DNA of 64,000 nt from the NCBI GenBank assembly GCA_038202885.1, contig JBBREP010000001.1, forward strand, positions 1-64,000, in the 5' to 3' direction. The position numbers and the translations under genes are program-made. Below the pieces are notes generated by a model. It was not told where the DNA came from and ran no database searches. It saw nothing but the letters and a program-made list of their open reading frames with translations. Shown one piece after another: positions 34,307 through 42,740 of the stretch. The DNA comes from JBBREP01 sp038202885 (lineage in GTDB: Bacteria; Actinomycetota; Acidimicrobiia; IMCC26256; PALSA-610). Within the stretch, counting starts at the first letter, position 1; each line of letters opens with the position of its first letter.

Positions 34307-35392
34307 GTGCTCGATCTTGATGAAGTACTGCGCGTGGCCGTCGCGCGCGACGCGTCAGACATCCATATCAAAGTCGGTTCGCCGCCGATCGTGCGCGTCG
34401 ACGGCCATCTCGACCGTCTCGACGGGCCGGCCGTGACGCCCGCGGAGACCGAGCGGATCGCATTCGCGATCATGCCGAAGCCACGCGCCGAGGAGTTCCT
34501 CGCGGTGAGCGAGGCCGACTTCGCCTATTCGGTCGCGGGACTCGGTCGTTTCCGCGTCAACGTGCTGCGCCAACGGGGCGCGGTCGGCCTCGTGCTTCGT
34601 CGAGTCCAATCGTCGATCGCCTCGTTCGAGGATCTCGGTCTGCCGCAGGTCGTGCGCAGGCTCGCGGAGAACTCTCGTGGGCTCGTGTTGGTGACGGGCC
34701 CGACCGGTTCGGGCAAGACGACCACCCTCGCCGCGATGATCGATCACATCAACTCGACCGCGTCGCGACACATCGTGACGATCGAGGACCCCATCGAGGT
34801 GTTGCACGCCGACAAGCGCTCGATCATCAATCAGCGCGAGATCGGGACCGACACGGCCGACTTCCACTCCGCGCTCAAGCGGGTGTTGCGCCAGGACCCC
34901 GATGTGATCCTGATCGGTGAGATGCGTGACTCCGACACCGTGCGTACCGCGCTGTCGGCCGCCGAGACGGGGCACCTTGTGTTCTCGACGCTGCACACGA
35001 TCAACGCGACCGAAACGATCTCGCGGATCATCGACTTCTTCCCCCCGTATGAACAACGTCAGGTACGCATGGCGCTCGCGGGCTCGTTGCGAGGGGTTGT
35101 GAGCCAGCGCTTGGTGGAGTGCCGCACCGGAGGACGCGTCGCCGCGATCGAGGTGCTCGTCGCGACGGGTCGAGTGTTCGACAAGATCGCGAATCCCGAC
35201 GAGACCCACGAGATCGAGCAGATCATCGCCGACGGCGAGTACTACGGGATGCAGACCTTCGATCAGAGCCTGCTGGCGCTCTACCAGCGTGGTGTGATCG
35301 AGCTGCGCGAGGCGATTGCAGCGTCGACCCGCCCGCACGACCTGCGCCTGATGATCGAACAACACACCTTGGCCGAGGCGGCCGGCGTATAA
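34307..35392 (+). CDS. pilT: Type IV pilus retraction-type ATPase PilT
   Basis: 361 aa from GTG 34307 (GGAGG five bases upstream; a GTG at 34301 lies inside that site). PilT hallmarks: the N-terminal VAVARDASDIHIKVGSPPIVRVDG, Walker A GPTGSGKTTTLAAMID, the Asp box and Walker B EDPIEVLH and DPDVILIGEMRDSDTV, and the His box TGHLVFSTLHT. It powers pilus retraction in other bacteria. No pilB, pilC or pilin gene is nearby, so the partners must be elsewhere or it has a different role. Confidence 0.94.
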   Translation: MLDLDEVLRVAVARDASDIHIKVGSPPIVRVDGHLDRLDGPAVTPAETERIAFAIMPKPRAEEFLAVSEADFAYSVAGLGRFRVNVLRQRGAVGLVLRRVQSSIASFEDLGLPQVVRRLAENSRGLVLVTGPTGSGKTTTLAAMIDHINSTASRHIVTIEDPIEVLHADKRSIINQREIGTDTADFHSALKRVLRQDPDVILIGEMRDSDTVRTALSAAETGHLVFSTLHTINATETISRIIDFFPPYEQRQVRMALAGSLRGVVSQRLVECRTGGRVAAIEVLVATGRVFDKIANPDETHEIEQIIADGEYYGMQTFDQSLLALYQRGVIELREAIAASTRPHDLRLMIEQHTLAEAAGV

Positions 35393-35443
35393 GCCGAGCT
35401 CGCCGCTGCCGCCGGAGGCGGCGCAGTAGACCAGAATGGGGCA

Positions 35444-36877
35444 GTGAGTGGCTTGCCGTCGCGGTTTGCGACGCTTCTCGGACCCGATACCCCGCTGCGA
35501 GCCCTCGCGGCGCGCCTCGATGCCAACGGACGCGAGTGTTACCTCGTCGGCGGCAGCGTGCGCGATGTGTTGCTCGGTCGGCCACTGGTGGACTTCGACC
35601 TGACCACAGACGCGCGGCCCGACGAAATCAAAGCCGCGCTGGGCGGGTGGGCCGACCATGTGTGGCTCCAAGGCGAGCGCTTCGGCACGATCGGCGCGCG
35701 GCGTGGCGACGACACGTTCGAGGTCACCACGTTCCGGGCCGACGTCTACATACCTGAGTCGCGTAAGCCCGAGGTGGTGTTCGGCGACTCGATCGAGGTC
35801 GATCTTGGGCGGCGCGATTTCACCGTGAACGCCATGGCGCTGCGCTTGAACGGCGACAGCCCTGAACTCGTCGATCCCTTCGATGGCTTGGTCGATCTCA
35901 CGGCCCGCCGGATCCGCACCCCTCAGTCGACGGAGATCTCGTTCGGCGACGATCCATTGCGGATGTTGCGCGCCGCGCGCTTCGCGGCGACGTTGGAGTT
36001 CGAACCGGTCGACGAGGTCGTACGCGCGATGCACGACATGCGCAGCCGCCTCGAGATCGTGAGCGCCGAGCGCATTCGCGACGAGCTGAACAAAATGCTG
36101 GTCGCGGCCGACCCCGGGCCCGGTCTCTGGTTGATCGCACGCACTGGGCTCGCGGACGAATTCTTGCCCGAACTCAACCAGATGCAGCTCGAACAGGATC
36201 CGATCCACCGGCACAAAGACGTGTTGGCCCACACGATTGCTGTCGTGCAGAACACCGAACCGAAACTCTTGTTGCGGCTCGCGGCGCTCCTGCACGACGT
36301 GGGCAAACCCAAGACGCGCGGGTACTCCTCGAACGGTGTCACGTTCCATCATCACGAGGTGGTCGGTGCCCGTATGGCGCGCACGCGCATGACCGCGTTG
36401 CGGTATCCGTCGCAGATGGTCGACGACGTCGCACGCCTTGTGGAACTGCACCTGCGTTTCCATACCTATCGCATGGGTTGGACCGACTCCGCGGTGCGGC
36501 GGTACGTGCGCGACGCCGGGCCGTTGCTCGACGACCTCAATCAGCTGACGCGCTGCGACTGCACCACTCGCAATCAGCGCAAGGCCGAAGCGCTGTCGCG
36601 CCGCATGGACGAACTCGACGTGCGTATCGCCGAACTGCGAGCGCAAGAGGAACTGGCTGGCATCAAGCCACCGCTCGACGGTGTGCAGGTGATGGCGTAC
36701 CTCGGCGCGCGTCCCGGACGCGCCGTGGGCCAGGCCCTGGAGCACCTGCTCGAACTCCGACTTGATCACGGGCCCGTCACGATCGACGAGGCCTACCTGC
36801 AACTCGACGAGTGGGCCAGAGCCCAAGGCATTGAGCCAGCCGCCGAACGCGTGCCGGCCGCGAAACCTCGGGACTGA
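35444..36877 (+). CDS. pcnA: CCA tRNA nucleotidyltransferase with HD domain
   Basis: 477 aa. The poly(A)polymerase/CCA nucleotidyltransferase head shows YLVGGSVRDVLLGRPLVDFDLTTDARP (D-x-D metal site) and GRRDFTVNAMALRL, then RRIRTPQSTEISFGDDPLRMLRAARFAA. An HD hydrolase motif (LLHDVGKPKT) follows at mid-protein. It adds or repairs the 3' CCA on tRNAs; both tRNAs in this window lack an encoded CCA, consistent with this need. In mycobacteria it sits beside mutT4 and Rv3909-Rv3910; here pilT and the HDAC-like gene intervene. Confidence 0.95.
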   Translation: MSGLPSRFATLLGPDTPLRALAARLDANGRECYLVGGSVRDVLLGRPLVDFDLTTDARPDEIKAALGGWADHVWLQGERFGTIGARRGDDTFEVTTFRADVYIPESRKPEVVFGDSIEVDLGRRDFTVNAMALRLNGDSPELVDPFDGLVDLTARRIRTPQSTEISFGDDPLRMLRAARFAATLEFEPVDEVVRAMHDMRSRLEIVSAERIRDELNKMLVAADPGPGLWLIARTGLADEFLPELNQMQLEQDPIHRHKDVLAHTIAVVQNTEPKLLLRLAALLHDVGKPKTRGYSSNGVTFHHHEVVGARMARTRMTALRYPSQMVDDVARLVELHLRFHTYRMGWTDSAVRRYVRDAGPLLDDLNQLTRCDCTTRNQRKAEALSRRMDELDVRIAELRAQEELAGIKPPLDGVQVMAYLGARPGRAVGQALEHLLELRLDHGPVTIDEAYLQLDEWARAQGIEPAAERVPAAKPRD

Positions 36878-36884
36878 AGTTCTC

Positions 36885-37646
36885 TCAGTTGCCTTGTTTG
36901 CGGGCGCGGATGGCGATGATCCGGGGCAGCTCGGGACGGGGATCGGGATTCTGTTCGCGCTGCGGCTCCGCGAGGATGTCGACGCCGAAACCAGCGCGTC
37001 CGAGCGCAGCAAAGATGTCGGCGAACGTGCGCGGATACAGCGTGAACGGTTCGCCGTACCGATCGATGCGCATCGGTTCCATCTCGAAGTAGGAGCGCTG
37101 CACCTCGAGTCGACCGAAGGGGAGCTCGCCGTCGCCCGAATCGTCGGGCCGGCACACGAGCGCCATCGGGTGCGCGTGGGTGAACACGAACGGGGCGCCG
37201 GTGCGCAGCACTCGGTGGATCTGACGCAGGGCCCGGTCGAGGTCTTCGACCTCGGCGAGCGTGTCGACGCACAATGCGACGTCGACAGAATCGGCGCGCA
37301 GCCAAGCGAGCTCGGCCAGGTCGCTCGCGCGCCACTCGACCTTCACCGCGACGTCCTGGCCGAGTCGCCGCGCGTGCGCCAACATGGCCGGCGATCCGTC
37401 GACTGCGATCACGTTGGCGCCCTGATGGGTGAGCGCGACGGCATTGTGGCCCGCGCCGCAGCCGAGTTCGAGCGCGCGTTTGCCCTTGACGTTGCCGACG
37501 AGTCGTAGCTCAGTGTCGTCGGGGAGGTCGGCCCCGTAGCTGACGACATCGAGTGAGGCGTCGAGCCCGGCGACGTGCTTGTCGGCGACGCGGTCCCACG
37601 CCTCGACGTTCGTGGCCGGAACGGGGAGATACTCCACAGAACTCAC
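36885..37646 (-). CDS. Class I SAM-dependent methyltransferase
   Basis: About 253 aa from GTG 37646; a TTG at 37655 that overlaps the inositol-phosphate-synthase stop and a GTG at 37637 are alternatives. Motif I is RALELGCGAGHNAVALTHQG, followed by VIAVDGSPAMLAHARRLG and later VLRTGAPFVFTHAHPMAL, typical of UbiE/UbiG-like methyltransferases. Substrate unknown. It is encoded directly after the ino1-type gene, so a role near inositol or phospholipid metabolism is possible but unproven. It converges on pcnA with a 7-bp gap. Confidence 0.85.
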   Translation of the reverse strand: MSSVEYLPVPATNVEAWDRVADKHVAGLDASLDVVSYGADLPDDTELRLVGNVKGKRALELGCGAGHNAVALTHQGANVIAVDGSPAMLAHARRLGQDVAVKVEWRASDLAELAWLRADSVDVALCVDTLAEVEDLDRALRQIHRVLRTGAPFVFTHAHPMALVCRPDDSGDGELPFGRLEVQRSYFEMEPMRIDRYGEPFTLYPRTFADIFAALGRAGFGVDILAEPQREQNPDPRPELPRIIAIRARKQGN

Positions 37647-37651
37647 GGAAC

Positions 37652-38989
37652 TCAATCTGTCATATCCGGCGCGTAGTAGTCGAGGCCGAGGTGCGTGAGT
37701 GGGTTCTCGCCGATCATCCAGCGCAGGGTGTTCTTCAGCTTTGTCTGCTGGATGAACAGATCGTGTTCGGGGTACAGGCCCGGCGCCACCTGCGGCGACT
37801 TGAAGTAGAAGCTCAGCCACTCCTGGATGCCGCCCATGCCCGCGCGTTTGGCGAGGTCGCACAGCAACACGAGATCGAGGGCCAGCGGCGCCGCGAGGAT
37901 CGAGTCGCGGCACAAGAAATCGACCTTCATCTGCATCGGGTAGTTGAGCCACCCGAAGATGTCGATGTTGTCCCAGCCCTCTTTGTTGTCGCCGCGCGGC
38001 GGGTAATAGTTGATCCGCACCTTGTGGTACATGTCGCCGTAGAGCTGCGGGTACTTGTCGGGCTGGAGGATGTGCTCGAGCACACCGAGCTTGGACTCTT
38101 CCTTGGTCTTGAAGCTGTCCGGGTCGTCGAGGACTTCGCCGTCGCGGTTGCCGAGGATGTTCGTGGAGTACCAGCCGGCGACACCGAGCATGCGGGCCTT
38201 GAACATCGGAGCGAGGACGGTCTTCAGCAGCGTCTGGCCCGTTTTGAAGTCCTTGCCGCAGATCGGCACGCTGTGCTCGGTGGCGTAGTCGCGCAGCGCA
38301 GGCGTGTCGACCGTGAGGTTCGGCGCACCGTTTGCGAACGGGATGCCTTCCTGCAAGGCCGCATATGCGTAGAGCATCGATGGCGCGATGTCGTGCTCGT
38401 TGTTGTCGATCGCCTTTTCGAACGACTCGAGATCGGCGTGCGCCGGGCCCGGCTCGAGGAAGATCTCGGTCGAGCCGCACCACAACATCACGATCCGGTC
38501 GACCTTGTGCTCGTCGCGGAAACGCCCGATGTCTTCGCGCACGCCGTCGAGCATGGCTCGCTTGCTCGTGCGGTCCTTGACGTTCGGACCGTCGAGTCGC
38601 TTCACGTACTCGGGATCGAACGCGGCCGACATGGGCCGGACCGAGCGCAGTACCTCGGCGACGGGTTCGAGATGGCGGCCCGGCTCAAGGACACCGGCGC
38701 GCACTGCCGCGGTGTAGGCGTCGTCGGGGAAGGGGTCCCACGCGCCGAACACGATGTCGTCGAGTGTGGCGAGCGGTACGGCGTCGCGGATCAGCGGAGT
38801 GCGATCCTCGGTGCGCTTGCCTAGGCGCAGCGTGCCCATCTGGGTGAGCGAGCCGATCGGCTCGGCCATGCCGCGCCGGGAGAGTTCGACGCCGGCGATC
38901 AATGTGCTTGCGACAGCGCCGAGACCGACGGTGAGCACGCCAAGGCGGCCCTCGGCCGGAGCGACGTTGGGAGTCTGGGGTGTCGCCAC
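37652..38989 (-). CDS. ino1: myo-Inositol-1-phosphate synthase (long, Bacteroidetes-like type)
   Basis: 445 aa from GTG 38989 (GAGGT five bases upstream; an upstream GTG at 39100 would add 37 non-conserved residues). Conserved features are the Rossmann start RLGVLTVGLGAVASTLIAG, SLTQMGTLRLG, APNLTVDTPALRDYA, GKDFKTGQTLLKTVLAPMFK, GWYSTNILGNRDGEVLDDPDSFKTK and DDIVFGAWDPFPDDAY. It converts glucose-6-phosphate to inositol-3-phosphate. Length and motifs resemble the roughly 430-aa form I associate with Bacteroidetes, not the 360-aa mycobacterial Ino1. Confidence 0.9.
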   Translation of the reverse strand: MATPQTPNVAPAEGRLGVLTVGLGAVASTLIAGVELSRRGMAEPIGSLTQMGTLRLGKRTEDRTPLIRDAVPLATLDDIVFGAWDPFPDDAYTAAVRAGVLEPGRHLEPVAEVLRSVRPMSAAFDPEYVKRLDGPNVKDRTSKRAMLDGVREDIGRFRDEHKVDRIVMLWCGSTEIFLEPGPAHADLESFEKAIDNNEHDIAPSMLYAYAALQEGIPFANGAPNLTVDTPALRDYATEHSVPICGKDFKTGQTLLKTVLAPMFKARMLGVAGWYSTNILGNRDGEVLDDPDSFKTKEESKLGVLEHILQPDKYPQLYGDMYHKVRINYYPPRGDNKEGWDNIDIFGWLNYPMQMKVDFLCRDSILAAPLALDLVLLCDLAKRAGMGGIQEWLSFYFKSPQVAPGLYPEHDLFIQQTKLKNTLRWMIGENPLTHLGLDYYAPDMTD

Positions 38990-39115
38990 GGCTACCTCGT
39001 AGGGATCGGCTGGTTTCTCGCCGCTCACGGTATCGGTTGGGGCACGAGCTTGGCGCCTCGCCGACCGTCGCGAGCCGCTGGGCGGAAGTGCTGTGGACAC
39101 CTACACTTGCCGATC

Positions 39116-39478
39116 GTGCGGCGCGAGATCGACTACTCGCTCGCCCGTCGCGCTGTGGTCCGTGATTACCAGCGCGGCGCGCTCGCGAAGCCCGATGTGT
39201 GCGATGCACACCCCGAACTACTGCGCGCCGCCCGCAACCTCGGCCGGGCGTGCGACGCCGAGTGCCCGATCTGCGGTGCCGACGCAACGCTGCGGCGGGT
39301 CTCGTACGTCTATGGCGACGGTGCCAAGGCCCCGTACGGGCGGGCCGTCGCCAGCGCGGCCGAACTCCGCAAGCTGGGGCGCACCCACGACGAACTGCGC
39401 TGTTATGACGTCGAGGTCTGCCTCGAGTGCTCGTGGAACTACATGCTGCGCACCTACCTCATCGGCCGCACCGGCTGA
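39116..39478 (+). CDS. DUF5318 zinc-ribbon-like protein
   Basis: 120 aa from GTG 39116. Two Cys pairs, CDAECPICGADA and YDVEVCLECSW, are spaced like a zinc ribbon. The protein starts REIDYSLARRAVVRDYQRGAL. This resembles the Rv0049/DUF5318 family found next to ino1 and the rpsF operon in mycobacteria, here in the matching position. It is divergent from ino1 with a short shared promoter region. Function unknown. Confidence 0.8.
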   Translation: MRREIDYSLARRAVVRDYQRGALAKPDVCDAHPELLRAARNLGRACDAECPICGADATLRRVSYVYGDGAKAPYGRAVASAAELRKLGRTHDELRCYDVEVCLECSWNYMLRTYLIGRTG

Positions 39479-39699
39479 CCCCCCTTTTCGGTTTTCCTCT
39501 GCACCACGCGGCGTGTAGGGCCGTCAGGTGCAATCAGACCGGTGTGCCCGGCGATCGGCCGCCGCGATGTGACGTCGGCGACGTGTCGAGGTGCAGCTGA
39601 GCCGCGACTGAACCTCGGACTGTACGGAGGGGGTTTCGGTCTGTATCGTTTGGTGTGACGCCGGGAGCCGAGTGGCCCTGGACGTTGGAGGTGAATGCG
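39479..39699. other. Noncoding gap between DUF5318 and panB
   Basis: A 221-bp interval. It holds no convincing frame and no clear riboswitch. A GGAGG for panB lies at its right end (39687-39691), so a panB promoter probably lies within it; no confident promoter hexamers were identified. Confidence 0.4.
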
Positions 39700-40590
39700 A
39701 TGACCACCGCAGAGTCCTCGGTCGCGACCCGTCGCCCGATCACGGCACCAGGGGTCGCGTCCCGCAAGGGCGGACCGACACCATTGGTGATGGTGACTGC
39801 ATACGACGCGCCGTCGGCCAGAGTCGTCGATGGGGCGGGTGCCGACATGATCTTGGTCGGCGACTCCGTCGCCATGGTCGTGCTTGGTTACGACGACACG
39901 ATGCAGGTCACGATCGACGACATGGTGCACCACGTGGGTGCTGTGGCGCGGACGAAGCCGTCGGCGCTGATCGTGGGCGACCTGCCGTGGATGAGCTACC
40001 ACCTCGATCGCTCCGACGCGGTCCGCAATGCCGCCGCGCTCGTGCGCGCCGGCGCGGGAGCCGTGAAGCTCGAGGGAGGACGCAAGCGCCTCGATGTCGT
40101 GCACGCCATCCTCGACGCCGAAGTTCCGGTGATGGGCCACATCGGCCTGACGCCGCAGTCACTCTTGGCCCTGGGCGGTTTCAAGGTGCAGGGCAAGCAG
40201 CTCGACGCCGCGCACACGATTGTCGAAGATGCCATCGCGCTGGCCGACGCCGGCTGTTTCGCCGTGCTACTCGAATGCGTGCCCGACGGTGTGGCGCGCA
40301 TGGTGACCGACTCGATTGGTGTGCCGACCATCGGTATCGGCGCCGGTCGTCACTGCGACGGTCAGGTGCTCGTGTACCACGACCTGCTCGGCATGTGCGG
40401 CCCTGGTCGCAAGGCGCCGAAGTTCGTTCGCCGGTACGCCGACCTGGAAACGAGTGCCCTCGAGGCCGTGTCCGAGTTCGTCGACGACGTGCAGTGCGGG
40501 CGGTTCCCGTCCAGCGCCGAGACGTACCACATGGCCGACGGCATGAACCAAGGCCTAGGCCTCTACGGGGTAAGCGCCGCCTCGGTCTGA
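39700..40590 (+). CDS. panB: 3-methyl-2-oxobutanoate hydroxymethyltransferase
   Basis: 296 aa from ATG 39700 (GGAGG about eight bases upstream). PanB motifs: MVTAYDAPSARVVDGAGADMILVGDSVAMVVLGYDDT (metal-binding D, S), VKLEGG, GHIGLTPQS and GIGAGRHCDGQVLVYHDLLGM. It uses methylenetetrahydrofolate to make ketopantoate, the first committed step of pantothenate/CoA synthesis. It stands alone between the DUF5318 gene and the rpsF operon; panC and panD are not in the window. Confidence 0.95.
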   Translation: MTTAESSVATRRPITAPGVASRKGGPTPLVMVTAYDAPSARVVDGAGADMILVGDSVAMVVLGYDDTMQVTIDDMVHHVGAVARTKPSALIVGDLPWMSYHLDRSDAVRNAAALVRAGAGAVKLEGGRKRLDVVHAILDAEVPVMGHIGLTPQSLLALGGFKVQGKQLDAAHTIVEDAIALADAGCFAVLLECVPDGVARMVTDSIGVPTIGIGAGRHCDGQVLVYHDLLGMCGPGRKAPKFVRRYADLETSALEAVSEFVDDVQCGRFPSSAETYHMADGMNQGLGLYGVSAASV

Positions 40591-40870
40591 GCTGAATGGC
40601 ATACCAACTGCGGTGGCGAAGCCATCGCAGGAGCGAGGGACGAGCGAGATGCGTGGCGAGACACTCGCCGCGCCGGACGAAGTAGGCGCAGTAGAGAGTG
40701 TCCGAGGCCCCTGTTAGCGTCTTGGGTGATAGGGAGCGTCGAGGACGGCGCTGCTAGGTTGACCGTTCCGATGTCTTTGGGCGGCTGACCGCGCAGACGT
40801 CGACACAATCTGATCCTGCCCCTCAGGGGGCCCGCGATCGACCATCGCGGTCCGAAGGAGGTACGGCCCT
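40591..40870 (+). promoter_or_regulatory. panB-rpsF intergenic leader with dispersed word and hairpins
   Basis: A 280-bp noncoding interval. It contains a copy of the dispersed element (40673-40690, CCGGACGAAGTAGGCGCA). Nearer rpsF come two hairpins: CCCCTCAGGGG at 40819-40829 and a perfect 7-bp stem CCGCGAT/ATCGCGG at 40832-40838 and 40844-40850, followed by GAAGGAGG. The position directly before rpsF fits an S6:S18-type autoregulatory leader, though the required bulge pattern was not demonstrated. TTGACC at 40759-40764 is a possible -35. Confidence 0.4.
40673..40690. repeat. Copy of dispersed element CCGGACGRAGTAGGCGCA
   Basis: An 18-mer differing at one position from the two tandem copies at 56820-56837 and 56844-56861. 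Noncoding, downstream of panB. Confidence 0.6.
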
Positions 40871-41206
40871 ATGCGGCCTTACGAGGTCATGATCATTCTC
40901 GACGCCGACCTGGAAGAGGAGGCGATCCGAGGTTCGGTTGCGAAGTGGCTCAGCTTGATTGAGTCACATGGCGCCGTCCGTGGGTACGTCGATTTCTGGG
41001 GCAAGCGTCGCCTCGCCTACGAGATCAACCATCGGGCCGAGGGCTACTACGTCGTCCTGCAGGCCAAGTCCGAACCAGCGGCGATGGAAGAGCTCCACCG
41101 GGTCCTCTCCCTTGCAGATGAAGTCATCCGCCACAAGGTGCTGCGCATTCCCGAGTCGGTCTACGGGCCGCCGGCGTCTGCGTCGGGTGCCGTCGCGGCG
41201 GAGTAG
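40871..41206 (+). CDS. rpsF: 30S ribosomal protein bS6
   Basis: 111 aa with a strong Shine-Dalgarno (AAGGAGG). It begins MRPYEVMIILDADLEEEAI and continues with FWGKRRLAYEINHRAEGYYVVLQ, DEVIRHKVLRI, all diagnostic of bS6. It binds 16S rRNA next to bS18 in the platform of the small subunit. First gene of the rpsF-ssb-rpsR-rplI operon. Confidence 0.98.
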   Translation: MRPYEVMIILDADLEEEAIRGSVAKWLSLIESHGAVRGYVDFWGKRRLAYEINHRAEGYYVVLQAKSEPAAMEELHRVLSLADEVIRHKVLRIPESVYGPPASASGAVAAE

Positions 41207-41245
41207 GCGTCGCGAAGCGACGCCTCGCAGTACAGGAGGACCATC

Positions 41246-41740
41246 ATGGCTAATGGCAACACTGTCACCCTCGTCGGGAACCTGACGCGTGACCCCGAGA
41301 TGCGGTTCACGCCGAGTGGCGCCGGTCAGGCGATCGTCGGTCTCGCGGTGAGCCGTCGATACCAGGACCGCAACAACGAGTGGCAAGAAGAGACGGGTTT
41401 CTACAACATCGTCTGCTGGGGCGACCTCGCCGAGAACGTGCAGACGCTGAAAAAGGGCACCCGCGTCATCGTGAACGGGCGCTTGCGGCAGCGTTCGTGG
41501 GAGACCGAGAACGGCGACAAGCGCAGCGTCATCGAGGTGCAGGCCGACGAGATCGGTCCGAGCCTGCGGTGGGCGCGCGCTGAGGTGCACCGCAACGAGC
41601 GAAAAGCTCCTGGTGAAGGTGGCGGCGGGGGGCGCTCCTACGGGGGCGGCGCCACGCAGGGCGGCGGCGATGGCGGCAGTTCCGGAGCGGGGGGCTCCGG
41701 CGCGGCTGGGTATGACGAGCTGGGCGAAGAACCCTTCTAA
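41246..41740 (+). CDS. ssb: Single-stranded DNA-binding protein
   Basis: 164 aa. The OB-fold domain starts GNTVTLVGNLTRDPEMRFTPSG and includes FYNIVCWGDLAENVQTLKKGTRVIVNGRLRQRSWE. A Gly/Ser-rich linker follows, then the acidic tip ELGEEPF that recruits SSB partner proteins. It protects ssDNA during replication and repair. Good Shine-Dalgarno (CAGGAGG) and the conserved S6-SSB-S18 order. Confidence 0.97.
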   Translation: MANGNTVTLVGNLTRDPEMRFTPSGAGQAIVGLAVSRRYQDRNNEWQEETGFYNIVCWGDLAENVQTLKKGTRVIVNGRLRQRSWETENGDKRSVIEVQADEIGPSLRWARAEVHRNERKAPGEGGGGGRSYGGGATQGGGDGGSSGAGGSGAAGYDELGEEPF

Positions 41741-41788
41741 CGATGCAACGTGCTCATGGCGACATGAGACGGCGAGAGGACACGTGAC

Positions 41789-42268
41789 ATGGCAAAGCCC
41801 ATGCGCAAGAAGCCTGCGGGCACCGAAAAGAAACTGAAGAAGAAGACGTCGATCCTGACGGCCGAGAAGGTCGTGTGGGTCGACTACAAAGACGCGAACC
41901 TGTTGCGTCGCTTCATGTCGGATCGCGCCAAGATCCGGGCGCGCCGTGTGACGGGAAACGACCAGCAGCAGCAGGCCGCTGTCGCCAAGGCGATCAAGCT
42001 GTCGCGTGAGATGGCGTTGCTGCCGTACAGCGTGCGTCAGGTGCAGCAGCGGACGAAGGGTCGCGGTGGCAGGGATCGTCGCGACGCCGACCTGCAGCTC
42101 GAGACCGAGCTTCCGTCCGAGGTCGCCGCGGCTGCCGCTGCGGCAGCCGAGGCTGAACTGCTCGCTGCGAGCGAGGTGTCCGACGGCGTGCTTGACGACG
42201 TCGCCGTCGTGGAGATCGATACGGCCGAGGAGTTGGCCGAAGTTCCGGCTGGGAGTGACGACCAATGA
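41789..42268 (+). CDS. rpsR: 30S ribosomal protein bS18 with long C-terminal extension
   Basis: 159 aa, about twice the usual bS18 length. Residues 1-81 are the bS18 core (VDYKDANLLRRFMSDRAKIRARRVTGNDQQQQ, AVAKAIKLSREMALLPYS). Residues 82-159 form an added tail, basic at first (QQRTKGRGGRDRRD), then acidic and Ala-rich (VAAAAAAAAEAELLAASEV ... EIDTAEELAEV). The N-terminal region lacks the Cys residues of zinc-type S18. The stop overlaps the rplI start (ATGA). No frameshift is needed, since the frame is continuous and coupled. Confidence 0.93.
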   Translation: MAKPMRKKPAGTEKKLKKKTSILTAEKVVWVDYKDANLLRRFMSDRAKIRARRVTGNDQQQQAAVAKAIKLSREMALLPYSVRQVQQRTKGRGGRDRRDADLQLETELPSEVAAAAAAAAEAELLAASEVSDGVLDDVAVVEIDTAEELAEVPAGSDDQ

Positions 42269-42717
42269 AGATCGTCTTGCGTGACGACGTCAGCTCGCTC
42301 GGTCGCAAGGGCGACCTTGTCGAGGTCAAGCCCGGCTACGCGCGGAACTATCTCGTGCCGCGCGGTCTTGCGATCGTCGCGAACCGCGGTGTCATCGCAC
42401 AGTCCGAAGCGATGCGGCGCAATCGTGTCGTGCGCGACCTGAAGGACAAAGAAGCGGCATTGGAAGTCGCCGCTCGGCTCCAGGGCCAGGTGCTGACGAT
42501 CGGTGTGCGTGCCGGTGAGGGCGGCAAGTTGTTCGGCTCCGTCGGAGCGGCCGATGTGGTGGCGGCAATCCACGAGCAGCTCGGCGTCCAGCTCGACCGG
42601 CGTATGGTCAGCGGCATCGACGAGCCGTGGAAAGAACTCGGGTCGTTCGAGATCACGGTCAAACTCCACGCCGAAGTGAAGCCGACGGTGAGCGTGAGTA
42701 TCGTCAGCCAGGGCTGA
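42265..42717 (+). CDS. rplI: 50S ribosomal protein bL9
   Basis: 150 aa. The bL9 signature is KIVLRDDVSSLGRKGDLVEVKPGYARNYLVPRGLAI, followed by the helical linker and C-terminal domain (LTIGVRAGEGGKLFGSVGAADVVAAI). It is the last gene of the rpsF-ssb-rpsR-rplI operon and its start overlaps the rpsR stop. Confidence 0.98.
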   Translation: MKIVLRDDVSSLGRKGDLVEVKPGYARNYLVPRGLAIVANRGVIAQSEAMRRNRVVRDLKDKEAALEVAARLQGQVLTIGVRAGEGGKLFGSVGAADVVAAIHEQLGVQLDRRMVSGIDEPWKELGSFEITVKLHAEVKPTVSVSIVSQG

Positions 42718-42740
42718 TCGGCACGCCGCAATCTGGAACC

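Noticed and set aside
36885..38483. A 532-codon frame ending in the methyltransferase
   Set aside because: Its first half is an off-frame reading of the inositol-phosphate-synthase gene; only the last 253 codons resemble a protein family.
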